Below the pieces are notes generated by a model. The model had not been told where the DNA came from. It worked only from the letters and a program-made list of their open reading frames with translations, and did no database searches. This document shows positions 41,359 to 49,503 of a stretch of 64,000 nucleotides of DNA, piece by piece. The stretch covers positions 620,001-684,000 of the forward strand of contig CAWDEC010000006.1 of assembly GCA_963801255.1 (NCBI GenBank), read 5' to 3'. This stretch comes from JAICXG01 sp963801255 (GTDB taxonomy: Bacteria > Verrucomicrobiota > Verrucomicrobiia > Chthoniobacterales > UBA10450). Numbering within the stretch: position 1 is the first letter of the stretch; every line of letters begins with the position of its first letter. The position numbers were made by a program, and so were the translations under genes.

Positions 41359-44300
41359 TTGCGCAAATTCACCCGGGTTCAGGGGCGCAAAATGGTGTTA
41401 AACAAAAAGATGAAATCGTCACAACTTACAATCTGCTTCCCGGGGCGACATGCGCGCTCCGTCGTGGCCACGGCTCTTTGCCTTGGTCTTATCGTGGGTG
41501 CGCTCGATGCACGCCCAATTCCGCAAAACCTCGCGTCTGGCCTGGATAAATTGGTTGAAAGCAATCAAATCCAAAAACAACAAAAAGCTCAGGGCCTTTC
41601 GGTCTCTGCAAAATTTAACGGTTATGCCACTCAGCAGGCAGCTGATTTCGCTCGAAACGCGATTCAGGACGAAGAGACCGGCCGCTTTTTGGTCGATATC
41701 CACCCCAGCGGTCTGGTGCCCTTGGATAAGCTCCTCAAGAAGATTGAGACCCGCTTTAAGTCTTTCACGCTTACTGCCCAGGACACCAAATACAAGGGTG
41801 CGGGCGTGTTGGAAGGCTTTATCGCGATCGATGATGCCCCTGCACTTGGTAACCTGTGGGGAGTGCGTTCCGTTCAATTGGGTCTGAAGCCCGAGCTAAG
41901 CCGCGCCGCTGCGACAGGTAATGGCGGTATTCAGCCTGGCACCACGCTAACTGCTCTCGGCACTGCGTTCGACCAGGGTGTCTACGACCATCGGGTAGAC
42001 CAAATCAATAAATTCTACAATCCTGCGGCTAAGCTCGACTATGAGGGTAGCGGCATGAATATCGGCTTTATCTCCGATAGCATTGGCAACATTGCCACCG
42101 ACGTTAACAATTTCGACCTTCCGGGTGCGTCTAATAACCCAATCAACACGCAGCCGGTAGTTATTCTGCAAGACTTTCCCGGCACTGATGAAGGTCGCGG
42201 CATGGGACAAATCGTTTACAAAATGGCGCCCAAGGCGCGGATCGCTTTCGCTACTGCTAACGGCGGCGAGGTGGGCTTCGCGAACAACATTCGTGCTCTT
42301 GCCGGACTACCTGACTTTGTCTATCCCCCGGAGATCCAGCAGGGTTTCGCGGCCAACACGATCTGCGATGACGTGGGTTACAGCGATGAGCCTTTCTTCG
42401 AGGACGGTATTATCGGTCAGGCAGTGAATGACGTCGCCGCGGCCGGTGTGTCTTACTTCTCCTCCGCTGGAAACGATATCGGCACTTATGACTACGATTC
42501 AGACTATCGTAATGTGCCAAATGGTCCGCACGCGCTCGATGGCACTAATATCAACCTGACCGGCGTTCCGACCAACCTGTATCAAGGTGGTTTCCATAAC
42601 TTCAATCCAGCCGCTGGTCAGCAGGATGTTGCCCAAACCGTTAATGTCCTTTCTTCAGGTGAACCTGCTACCAACTTTCAGTGGGATGACCCGTACAATC
42701 AGATCTTAACCTTCGATCCGAACCCGATCTACACGGCCCACGAGGTGTATACCAATATGCCGATTACCTTCATGACGCCCAGCCTTACTGCAGGAAACAA
42801 CTACGTCATCACGGTTACGGCCGACGCAGGTAGTTCTTTCGATGCGATCGTTACGGTGAAGGACCCGAATGGTAACATCATCGTCAACAACCAGGACACG
42901 GGGACGGACGAGACCATCAATCTCTTTCCGCCTGTCACTGGCGTCTACACGATCGTTGTCATGAACTTTGGCGGGACGACGGGAGCGTTCACCGTCAATG
43001 TTTACAACGGCAACAATCCGCAAATTACGACTGATTTTAACCTCCTTGTTTTCGACAAAGAGGGTAACTATCTAAGCGGTAGTTCGCTAACGGCGAACAA
43101 CATTGCCAACAATGTCCCGTTCGAATTTGGCGCCACGACTCCGAAAGCCGGTGAAACTCAGGTACAGTACGTTATCGCCCGCTCCAGCATACCGACGGCC
43201 CCTAATCCTGCGACTCATGTCCGCTGGATCATTCGTGGTAACGGTTTGTCTGGTATCGGCCCGGCGGAATACTTCGTCTACAATACTCCTAACACCCATG
43301 GTCACTCAGTCGCGAATGGCTGTAACGGCACTGCGGCCTACGGCGTTTTCCGTCCGAGCATTCCGGAGTATTTCACTTCGCCTGGTCCGGCGACAATCTA
43401 CTTCGATATCATGGGCAACCGTCTGTCTACCCCTGAAGTAAGGTTGCAGCCGAGCATCGCTGCGGCGGATAATGCTAACACCTCCTTCTTCGGTGGAGAC
43501 GATCCGGGAGACCTGGACACCAAACCCAACTTCTCCGGCACGAGCGCCGCTGCTCCTCACGCCGCAGCCATTGCCGCCCTCGTTATCGAGGCCCACGGCG
43601 GGCCAGGTTCGGTTACGCCAGAGCAAATGAAGGCCCTCTTGCAGCGGAGCACCTTCCCGCACGACCTGGATCCTAACTCCGCGAACGGCGTAGCCCGCAC
43701 CACGGATCGTGGCCGAGTTCGCATTACGATTAACTCTGACCTTGGCTTGAACCCAAGCGCTGGTGTCAACGATACCAACGCCTTTGTCATCAGTTATCGC
43801 GGTGAAGGCTCTATCACGAGCATTACCTTCAATCCGACAGGCACGGCGCAGACAGGGGGTAACACTACTGGAGGCAACAATGGTCTGGATTTGACCAATA
43901 CTTACTTCAGTAACATTTACCCAGGACTGGTTTGGGAGCCCAATACCAAGCCATTTACCATGGGTACCTCTGTGGGTCTCGGCACGGGTGATGCGGTGGC
44001 GACCTTTAGTAATCAGGCCCCGTTACCGTCGGTCGCGGGTCAATGGTGGACAATGACGTTGACCTTCCCGAATAGTAACTTCACCGATGGTGACGAGTTG
44101 CATTTTGTGGTCGGTCACGGTCCGCAGCACAACCGCGTGGTTACCAACGGCACCGGCCAGGACGGCGGAGCGACTTCCACGTCCTTCGTTATGGCTGACT
44201 TGTTCGGCACCGAGACGCTCCTGCCGGCTGGTACGAGAGTCCAGGGAGGCATGGCCTTTAGCGGCACGACTTCCACGGGCGCGACCTTCAACGGCGTGCT

Positions 44301-44388
44301 GACGAATAAAATCGGGCACGGCTATTCGAAGACGGACGGCTTCGGGTTCATCAACGCCCAGATGGCGGTTAATGCGCCACTACAGTAA
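41359..44388 (+). CDS. Large exported subtilase-like protein with PPC-type domains
   Basis: Up to 1009 residues from a TTG; ATGs at 41392 or 41410 are better starts, since a signal peptide follows (A-T-A-L-C-L-G-L-I-V-G-A-L-D-A). The subtilisin Asp motif is G-M-N-I-G-F-I-S-D-S-I-G-N and the Ser motif is F-S-G-T-S-A-A-A-P-H. Where His is expected the chain reads G-T-D-E-G-R-G-M-G-Q-I-V, so Glu/Asp replaces His. Ile-Thr-rich beta segments (Y-V-I-T-V-T-A-D-A-G-S-S-F-D, G-V-Y-T-I-V-V) look like a PPC domain. Likely secreted or surface-bound; proteolytic activity uncertain. A perfect terminator follows. Confidence 0.75.
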   Translation: MRKFTRVQGRKMVLNKKMKSSQLTICFPGRHARSVVATALCLGLIVGALDARPIPQNLASGLDKLVESNQIQKQQKAQGLSVSAKFNGYATQQAADFARNAIQDEETGRFLVDIHPSGLVPLDKLLKKIETRFKSFTLTAQDTKYKGAGVLEGFIAIDDAPALGNLWGVRSVQLGLKPELSRAAATGNGGIQPGTTLTALGTAFDQGVYDHRVDQINKFYNPAAKLDYEGSGMNIGFISDSIGNIATDVNNFDLPGASNNPINTQPVVILQDFPGTDEGRGMGQIVYKMAPKARIAFATANGGEVGFANNIRALAGLPDFVYPPEIQQGFAANTICDDVGYSDEPFFEDGIIGQAVNDVAAAGVSYFSSAGNDIGTYDYDSDYRNVPNGPHALDGTNINLTGVPTNLYQGGFHNFNPAAGQQDVAQTVNVLSSGEPATNFQWDDPYNQILTFDPNPIYTAHEVYTNMPITFMTPSLTAGNNYVITVTADAGSSFDAIVTVKDPNGNIIVNNQDTGTDETINLFPPVTGVYTIVVMNFGGTTGAFTVNVYNGNNPQITTDFNLLVFDKEGNYLSGSSLTANNIANNVPFEFGATTPKAGETQVQYVIARSSIPTAPNPATHVRWIIRGNGLSGIGPAEYFVYNTPNTHGHSVANGCNGTAAYGVFRPSIPEYFTSPGPATIYFDIMGNRLSTPEVRLQPSIAAADNANTSFFGGDDPGDLDTKPNFSGTSAAAPHAAAIAALVIEAHGGPGSVTPEQMKALLQRSTFPHDLDPNSANGVARTTDRGRVRITINSDLGLNPSAGVNDTNAFVISYRGEGSITSITFNPTGTAQTGGNTTGGNNGLDLTNTYFSNIYPGLVWEPNTKPFTMGTSVGLGTGDAVATFSNQAPLPSVAGQWWTMTLTFPNSNFTDGDELHFVVGHGPQHNRVVTNGTGQDGGATSTSFVMADLFGTETLLPAGTRVQGGMAFSGTTSTGATFNGVLTNKIGHGYSKTDGFGFINAQMAVNAPLQ

Positions 44389-44413
44389 GTGTTAGTGAGG
44401 TTGAACTAGCGGG

Positions 44414-44451
44414 ACGGCAGGCCAGCGATGGCCTGCCGTTCTTGCTTTTTT
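44414..44451 (+). terminator. Intrinsic terminator after the subtilase gene
   Basis: ACGGCAGGCCA and TGGCCTGCCGT form an 11-bp perfect stem around a GCGA tetraloop, followed by TCTTGCTTTTTT. It sits 26 bases after the stop codon and before typA, so it should separate the two transcripts. Confidence 0.92.
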
Positions 44452-44609
44452 CGGGATTTGTCACCGAATTCTCCCTTTGCTGCGGTTCCGGTTGACGCCC
44501 GCCCTTCTTGCCTTGATATTCGGCCCTCCACGGCGCCCTCTGCGCCCAGCTGGCCGGCATAACGTGAGTTTCAAGCGCCAGCTTTCTCTTCCGAGGGCGC
44601 AGCTACGAA

Positions 44610-46424
44610 ATGGATAAGATCCGCAACATCGCTATTATCGCTCACGTCGATCACGGGAAAACCACGCTCGTCGATCAACTCCTGCGCCAGTCCGGCACCT
44701 TCCGCTCCAATCAGAAGGTCGAGGAACGGGTTATGGACTCGATGGATCTCGAGCGGGAGAAGGGCATCACGATTCGCGCGAAGAATGCGGCTTTTAACTG
44801 GAACGGCTACCGCATCAACATTGTCGATACACCAGGTCACGCCGATTTCGGCGGCGAAGTCGAGCGGATCATGAAAATGGTCGATGGCGTATTGCTCGTG
44901 GTGGACGCACACGATGGCCCGCAAGCGCAGACGCGTTTCGTTTTGAAAAAAGCGCTGGAGAACAGAGTTAAGCCGATCGTTGTCATCAACAAAGTCGATC
45001 GCGAAAATGCCCGCCCGCACAAAGTGCTCGACATGGTTTTCGATCTTTTCGTCGAGCTGAAAGCAAATGATGAGCAGCTTGATTTCCCGATCATCTACGC
45101 CAGCGCGAAGAACGGGTTCGCGATGCGCGAGGTGCACGAGAACAGCGAAGACATGACGCCGCTTTTCGAGGCGATCGTGAAATACGTCCCGCCCCCGGCG
45201 ATCGCGAGCGAGCCGTATTTTCAGATGCTGGTTTCGAATCTGCACTACAGCGATTATCTCGGCCGCATCGCGCTTGGACGGATCGTAAGCGGGCGTGTCG
45301 CGGTCGGTGATTCGGTTGTCTGCATTCATCGCGACGGGCGACGCGAACGCGCGAACGTGACCGCGCTTTTCACTTACACGGGCTTGCAGCAGGTCGAGAC
45401 CGAGCACGCCAGTGCGGGCGACATCGTCGGCCTGACCGGTTTCGAGGAAGTCTATATCGGTGAGACGCTGACCGATCGCGAGGAGCGAACGGCGCTCCAG
45501 TTTGTCGACATTGATCCGCCAACGATCCGGATGCGGATTCTGGTGAACGATTCACCTTTTGCCGGCCGCGAAGGAAAGTTCGTGACGGCCCGCCACGTTC
45601 GCGAGCGACTGGTGAGGGAAACCCGCGGCAATGTGTCCCTTCAGGTAAGCGATACCGAGACGGGCGGTGCTTTCGAGATCAACGCGCGAGGTGAAATGCA
45701 GATCGCGATTCTCGTCGAGCAAATGCGCCGCGAGGGCTACGAAGTGATGGTTTCGCGGCCGGAAGTTATTTTTCACAGAGACGAACATGGCAACCTGCTC
45801 GAGCCGCTCGAAAATCTCTATGTCGAAGTCCCTAACGACAACCTGGGCGATGTTCTGCAATCGATCGCCGGCCGTAAAGGCGAAGTCACCGCGATGGACC
45901 ACCATGCCAATCGCGTTTCGGTTGAAGCGACCATCCCAACCCGCGGTCTGATCGGTTTCGAAACGGATCTCGTGAACCTGACGCGCGGCGAAGGCATCAT
46001 GAGCCACCTTTTCCGTGAATACGTTTCCTTTCGGGGCGAGATCGAAGGGCGCGGCCGGGGGGTGATGGTTTCGATGGAACCAGGAATCAGCACGGCTTAT
46101 GCGCTCAACAACATCCAGGCCCGCGGAAAATTGTTCATTGGACCACAGGAGGAAATTTACGCCGGCATGATTGTGGGCGAGAACGCGCGGCCCGAAGACC
46201 TGCCGGTTAATCCCTGCAAGGCCAAACATCTGACGAACATGAGGAGTCAGGGCGACGGCAAAGGCATTCAGCTCGAAGCCCCGCTCAAGATGAGCCTGGA
46301 ACGCGCGATCGAGTACATCGACGCCGACGAGTACGTCGAAGCCACCCCGAAGTCGCTCCGTCTGCGCAAGCGCATCCTCGACGCCAACGCCCGCAAGCGT
46401 GCAGCCAACGCCGTTGCGGCCTAA
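44610..46424 (+). CDS. typA: Ribosome-associated translational GTPase TypA/BipA
   Basis: The 604-residue GTPase has I-A-H-V-D-H-G-K-T-T (G1), R-E-K-G-I-T-I-R-A-K (G2), V-D-T-P-G-H-A-D-F (G3) and I-N-K-V-D-R (G4), then the EF-G-like domains and the TypA C-terminal domain (K-A-K-H-L-T-N-M-R-S). TypA helps ribosome assembly and stress adaptation. The stop TAA lies inside a copy of the repeat GCCTAACGA. It borders the selenocysteine island but is not known to take part in it. Confidence 0.96.
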   Translation: MDKIRNIAIIAHVDHGKTTLVDQLLRQSGTFRSNQKVEERVMDSMDLEREKGITIRAKNAAFNWNGYRINIVDTPGHADFGGEVERIMKMVDGVLLVVDAHDGPQAQTRFVLKKALENRVKPIVVINKVDRENARPHKVLDMVFDLFVELKANDEQLDFPIIYASAKNGFAMREVHENSEDMTPLFEAIVKYVPPPAIASEPYFQMLVSNLHYSDYLGRIALGRIVSGRVAVGDSVVCIHRDGRRERANVTALFTYTGLQQVETEHASAGDIVGLTGFEEVYIGETLTDREERTALQFVDIDPPTIRMRILVNDSPFAGREGKFVTARHVRERLVRETRGNVSLQVSDTETGGAFEINARGEMQIAILVEQMRREGYEVMVSRPEVIFHRDEHGNLLEPLENLYVEVPNDNLGDVLQSIAGRKGEVTAMDHHANRVSVEATIPTRGLIGFETDLVNLTRGEGIMSHLFREYVSFRGEIEGRGRGVMVSMEPGISTAYALNNIQARGKLFIGPQEEIYAGMIVGENARPEDLPVNPCKAKHLTNMRSQGDGKGIQLEAPLKMSLERAIEYIDADEYVEATPKSLRLRKRILDANARKRAANAVAA

Positions 46425-46489
46425 CGAATAGCGCGCCGCTTGACCCTCGCTCCCCAGTCGTTACTCTCGCTGGCGGAAAGGAGCGAGCG

Positions 46490-46729
46490 ATGAAAACCGA
46501 AGTCCGGATCGAGTATTGCGTCGTCTGAAACTACACGCCGAAGGCCGTCAGTTTGGCGACCAAGATTCTCGAACTCGGCGATCGGATCGCGTCGCTCACG
46601 CTTGTCCCCTCGAGCGGCGGCGCCTTCGAAGTCACCGCCAATGGCAAAAAGGTCCATTCTAAACTGGAAACCGGCGAATGGCCGGACTTCGACGAAATCG
46701 TTAGGCAGATCAAGAAGATCAAAGCCTAA
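46490..46729 (+). CDS. SelW-like (Rdx family) selenoprotein with in-frame UGA
   Basis: A 79-residue protein read through UGA at 46526-46528 as selenocysteine. It starts M-K-T-E-V-R-I-E-Y-C-V-V-U-N-Y, with the redox motif Cys-Val-Val-Sec at 10-13. It continues with the Rdx-family pattern S-S-G-G-A-F-E-V-T-A-N-G, S-K-L-E-T-G-E-W-P-D. Strong AAAGGAG precedes the ATG. Without readthrough only 12 residues would be made, yet the frame stays open and family-like afterwards. A 7-bp stem (46536-46542 with 46552-46558) just after the UGA may be the bSECIS. SelW-like proteins are thioredoxin-fold redox proteins. Confidence 0.85.
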
Positions 46730-46732
46730 CGA
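46698..46732 (+). repeat. Inverted pair of the 9-base word at the SelW-like gene end
   Basis: TCGTTAGGC (46698-46706) and GCCTAACGA (46724-46732) can form a 9-bp stem around 17 bases, covering the last nine codons. The second copy provides the stop TAA. It may terminate transcription before tRNA-Sec. Confidence 0.5.
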
Positions 46733-46864
46733 ATCTGGAACGCGGAAACCTGGGAAGAAATCGGAAGAGCAACCGAGGCCAGGCGGTGGGACTTCAATCC
46801 CGGGAGGTTTTTCGCATGCGCGGCTCTTCTTTCTGGCTTTCTGGTTTTCAAATTTCCCCTTTTC

Positions 46865-46958
46865 GGAGAGTGAACGGTGCCTGGTGGCCCGCGCGGTCTT
46901 CAAAACCGTCGTCGGCTCGTTCTGCGGGCCGGGGTAGGTTCGATTCCTATCCTCTCCG
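46865..46958 (+). tRNA. selC: tRNA-Sec (anticodon UCA)
   Basis: About 94 bases, starting GGAGAGTGAACGG and ending CCTATCCTCTCCG. The anticodon stem GCGGT / ACCGT encloses the loop CTTCAAA with anticodon TCA at 46900-46902, as in E. coli selC. The T arm is GTAGG-TTCGATT-CCTAT. A long variable arm (GTCGGCTCG onward) and the extended D arm fit tRNA-Sec. CC follows the discriminator G but CCA is not complete, and a T run (46961-46965) follows. The acceptor pairing GGAGAG/CTCTCC is clear; the exact length of the extended acceptor is less so. Confidence 0.93.
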
Positions 46959-47092
46959 CCTTTTTCGTCAGCCGAGGAATCTGGAAACTGGAAGGCCAAA
47001 AAGAGACCGATTAGAGAAGTCCTTCTACCAACCTTCACGCTCTTCCAGCTTCCAAGTCCCATTCTCTTTCAGTCGAAGGGAGGTGACACACG

Positions 47093-48151
47093 ATGTCGCG
47101 TGAGCAGATCCGCAAGCTGACCTCGCTTTCGTCCTGCGCCGGTTGAGCTTCCAAGCTGAGCCAACAGGCCCTGGCGCAAGTTTTGCGTCAGCTACCGCAG
47201 TATCCGAATCGCAACGTCCTTGTCGGCTCCGCGACGGGGGACGACGCAGGTGTTTTTCGTCTCGATCGTAATCGCGCTCTTGTGCAAACGACCGACTTTT
47301 TCACTCCCATCGTGGACGACCCGTTCGCCTACGGTCAGATTGCTGCCGCTAACGCTCTCTCCGACATTTTCGCCATGGGCGGCCGCCCGCTCACTGCGCT
47401 CAATCTCCTGGGCGTGCCTAACGAACTCATCACGCCGGCGACGATTGCCGCCATCCTGCGCGGCGGTCTGGAAAAAACGCGGGAGGTGGGCTGCGTCATC
47501 ATTGGTGGCCACACCATTCGCAATCCGGAACCGATCTATGGCCTTGCCGTCACCGGCATTGTTTCGCCAAAGAAAATGCTGACAAACGCGAGAGCAAAGC
47601 CGGGCGATTTCCTCGTTCTCACGAAGCCGTTAGGCACAGGGATCGCAACGACCGGATTGAAACGCGGCCTAACGAGTCGTGTGCTTTCCAGCGCGGTCGT
47701 AAAACTCATGGCCAAGGTTAATGTCGTTGGCGCCGAGCTGGCCGAACACGGACTCGTTAGGGCGGCGACCGACATCACCGGCTTTGGCTTGCTTGGCCAT
47801 CTCGCGTCGATGTGCCGGGCCAGCGGCGTGAGTGCCGAAATCTCAGCGAACGAAGTTCCTGCCCTGAGCGACGAAATTTTCGATCTTATCGCCCAGGACT
47901 GCATTCCCGGCGGCACAAAACAAAACCTAACGACGGCCAATGCAGTTACCTTTTGGGGCAAAACTCCAGCGCATCAACGATTGCTCCTGAGCGACGCCCA
48001 AACGAGCGGCGGTCTCCTGCTTGCGGTTCCACCGCGAAAACTGGAGGCCGTCGTCGATCTTCTCAAAAAACATCGAACTCCTGCACGCGCCGTCGTTGGG
48101 CAAATCACGCAGCGGGGCAAACGGTTAATCAGCCTACGTGAAGGCAAATGA
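47093..48151 (+). CDS. selD: Selenide, water dikinase SelD, itself a selenoprotein
   Basis: SelD makes selenophosphate from selenide and ATP. Translation starts at ATG 47093 (GGGAGGTG upstream) and reads UGA at 47144-47146 as Sec18 in C-A-G-U-A-S-K-L; most SelDs have Cys or Sec at this catalytic place. The later motifs are G-D-D-A-G-V-F-R, L-V-Q-T-T-D-F-F-T-P-I-V-D-D-P-F and I-I-G-G-H-T-I. Full length is 352 residues, the usual size. Automatic callers will start after the UGA and lose the active site. The stop overlaps selA (ATGA). Confidence 0.95.
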
Positions 48152-49503
48152 CCATGCGCCGCTCCATTCCTGCGGTTGGGAAATTGTTGGAGGAACTGGG
48201 CGAATTCGACCTGCCGCGTCCAGTAGTTGCGCAACTCGTTAGGCGACATCTCGCTCATCTTCGAACCAACGATGAGATTCCGTCGCACGACGAAATTGTC
48301 AGAGCCGTGCGCAAAAATATCGGGCGACTCGAGCAAGCTCGCCTCCAGCCAATCGTCAACGGCACCGGCATCATTCTGCATACCAACTTCGGCCGCGCGC
48401 CGCTCGGTCCCGCGACGCTACGCGCGCTCAACCAGATAGCGGGCAGTTACAATAATCTAGAATACGATCTCACGACCGGCACCCGGGGCCAGCGCGGCGC
48501 TTCACTCGAGTCGGCCCTTGCCCTGCTCTGCCAGAGCGAAGCCGCCACCGTGGTCAACAACTGCGCCGCGGCGGTCGTTCTGATCGTTAGGCATTTCACG
48601 AAAACAAGACCGGAAGTGATTATCTCCCGGGGAGAACTCGTGCAGATCGGTGACGGGTTTCGGATCGGAGAGATTGTTGCGGCCGCTGGCGCACGGTTGC
48701 GGGAAATCGGGGCAACGAACAAGACAACGCTGGACGATTATGCCTTCGCCATCGGCCCCGAGACCGCGCTCATCTTGCGCGTGCACCAAAGCAATTTCTT
48801 CATGAGCGGTTTCGCCGATGTTCCGCCTAACGACCAGGTCGCGCAGCTTGCGCGCGGGCGGCGCATTCCGCTTGTGGCTGATCTCGGCAGCGGGGTCGTC
48901 TTCGCGCGCGAAATGCCTGATTTTCTCGAAGGCGAGCCTACGCCGGCGCAAACTCTGAAGAGCGGCGCGGCCCTCGTTTGCTTTAGCGGCGACAAACTCC
49001 TCGGCGGCCCACAAGCGGGAATCATCGCCGGCAAAAGGACACTGATCAGTGCTTTGAAGCGCGAACCCCTCTTTCGCGCCTTGCGTTGCGACAAACTGGT
49101 CTTCGCTGCGCTCCAGGCCACTGTCGACGCTCACTTACGGCAGGATTGGCAGGAAATTCCAACCATTCATTTGCTAAAGATTTCCCTCGACGATTTGCGA
49201 ACACGCGGTCAGGCATTCGTTAGGCAACTGGCTCACCTTCCGCTGCAAATCCGCGTGATTGATGCAACCGGCGAGATGGGCGGCGGCACTTTGCCACGTT
49301 CTGTTATCCCGTCGGTCGCGCTCGAGTTGAGTTGCGGATTTCTTTCGCCTGACGAACTGGGTCTGCGCCTGCGCCACGCCACACCGCCGGTTATCGGCTA
49401 CATCATGCGAGGGCGGTTTCGACTCGATCTCCGGACAATCTTCCCCGAGCAGGATGAGCTGATCATGGACACTCTGAAGAAATGCCTAACGAGTCAGGCC
49501 TAA
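48148..49503 (+). CDS. selA: L-seryl-tRNA(Sec) selenium transferase SelA
   Basis: The PLP enzyme converts Ser-tRNA-Sec to Sec-tRNA-Sec using selenophosphate. The 451-residue protein has the N-terminal tRNA-binding helices (P-S-H-D-E-I-V-R-A-V-R). G-T-G-I-I-L-H-T-N-F-G-R-A-P-L follows, then V-V-N-N-C-A-A-A-V and the PLP lysine in F-S-G-D-K-L-L-G-G-P-Q-A-G. Start ATG overlaps the selD stop. Three copies of the repeat word lie within it, in different frames. Confidence 0.96.
   Translation: MTMRRSIPAVGKLLEELGEFDLPRPVVAQLVRRHLAHLRTNDEIPSHDEIVRAVRKNIGRLEQARLQPIVNGTGIILHTNFGRAPLGPATLRALNQIAGSYNNLEYDLTTGTRGQRGASLESALALLCQSEAATVVNNCAAAVVLIVRHFTKTRPEVIISRGELVQIGDGFRIGEIVAAAGARLREIGATNKTTLDDYAFAIGPETALILRVHQSNFFMSGFADVPPNDQVAQLARGRRIPLVADLGSGVVFAREMPDFLEGEPTPAQTLKSGAALVCFSGDKLLGGPQAGIIAGKRTLISALKREPLFRALRCDKLVFAALQATVDAHLRQDWQEIPTIHLLKISLDDLRTRGQAFVRQLAHLPLQIRVIDATGEMGGGTLPRSVIPSVALELSCGFLSPDELGLRLRHATPPVIGYIMRGRFRLDLRTIFPEQDELIMDTLKKCLTSQA

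Noticed and set aside
44571..45407. Minus-strand frame of 278 codons opposite typA
   Set aside because: It is antisense to well conserved GTPase motifs and has no ribosome-binding site or recognisable domain.
45552..46229. Minus-strand frame opposite the typA C-terminal part
   Set aside because: Same reason: antisense to a conserved gene, no family match, no start context.
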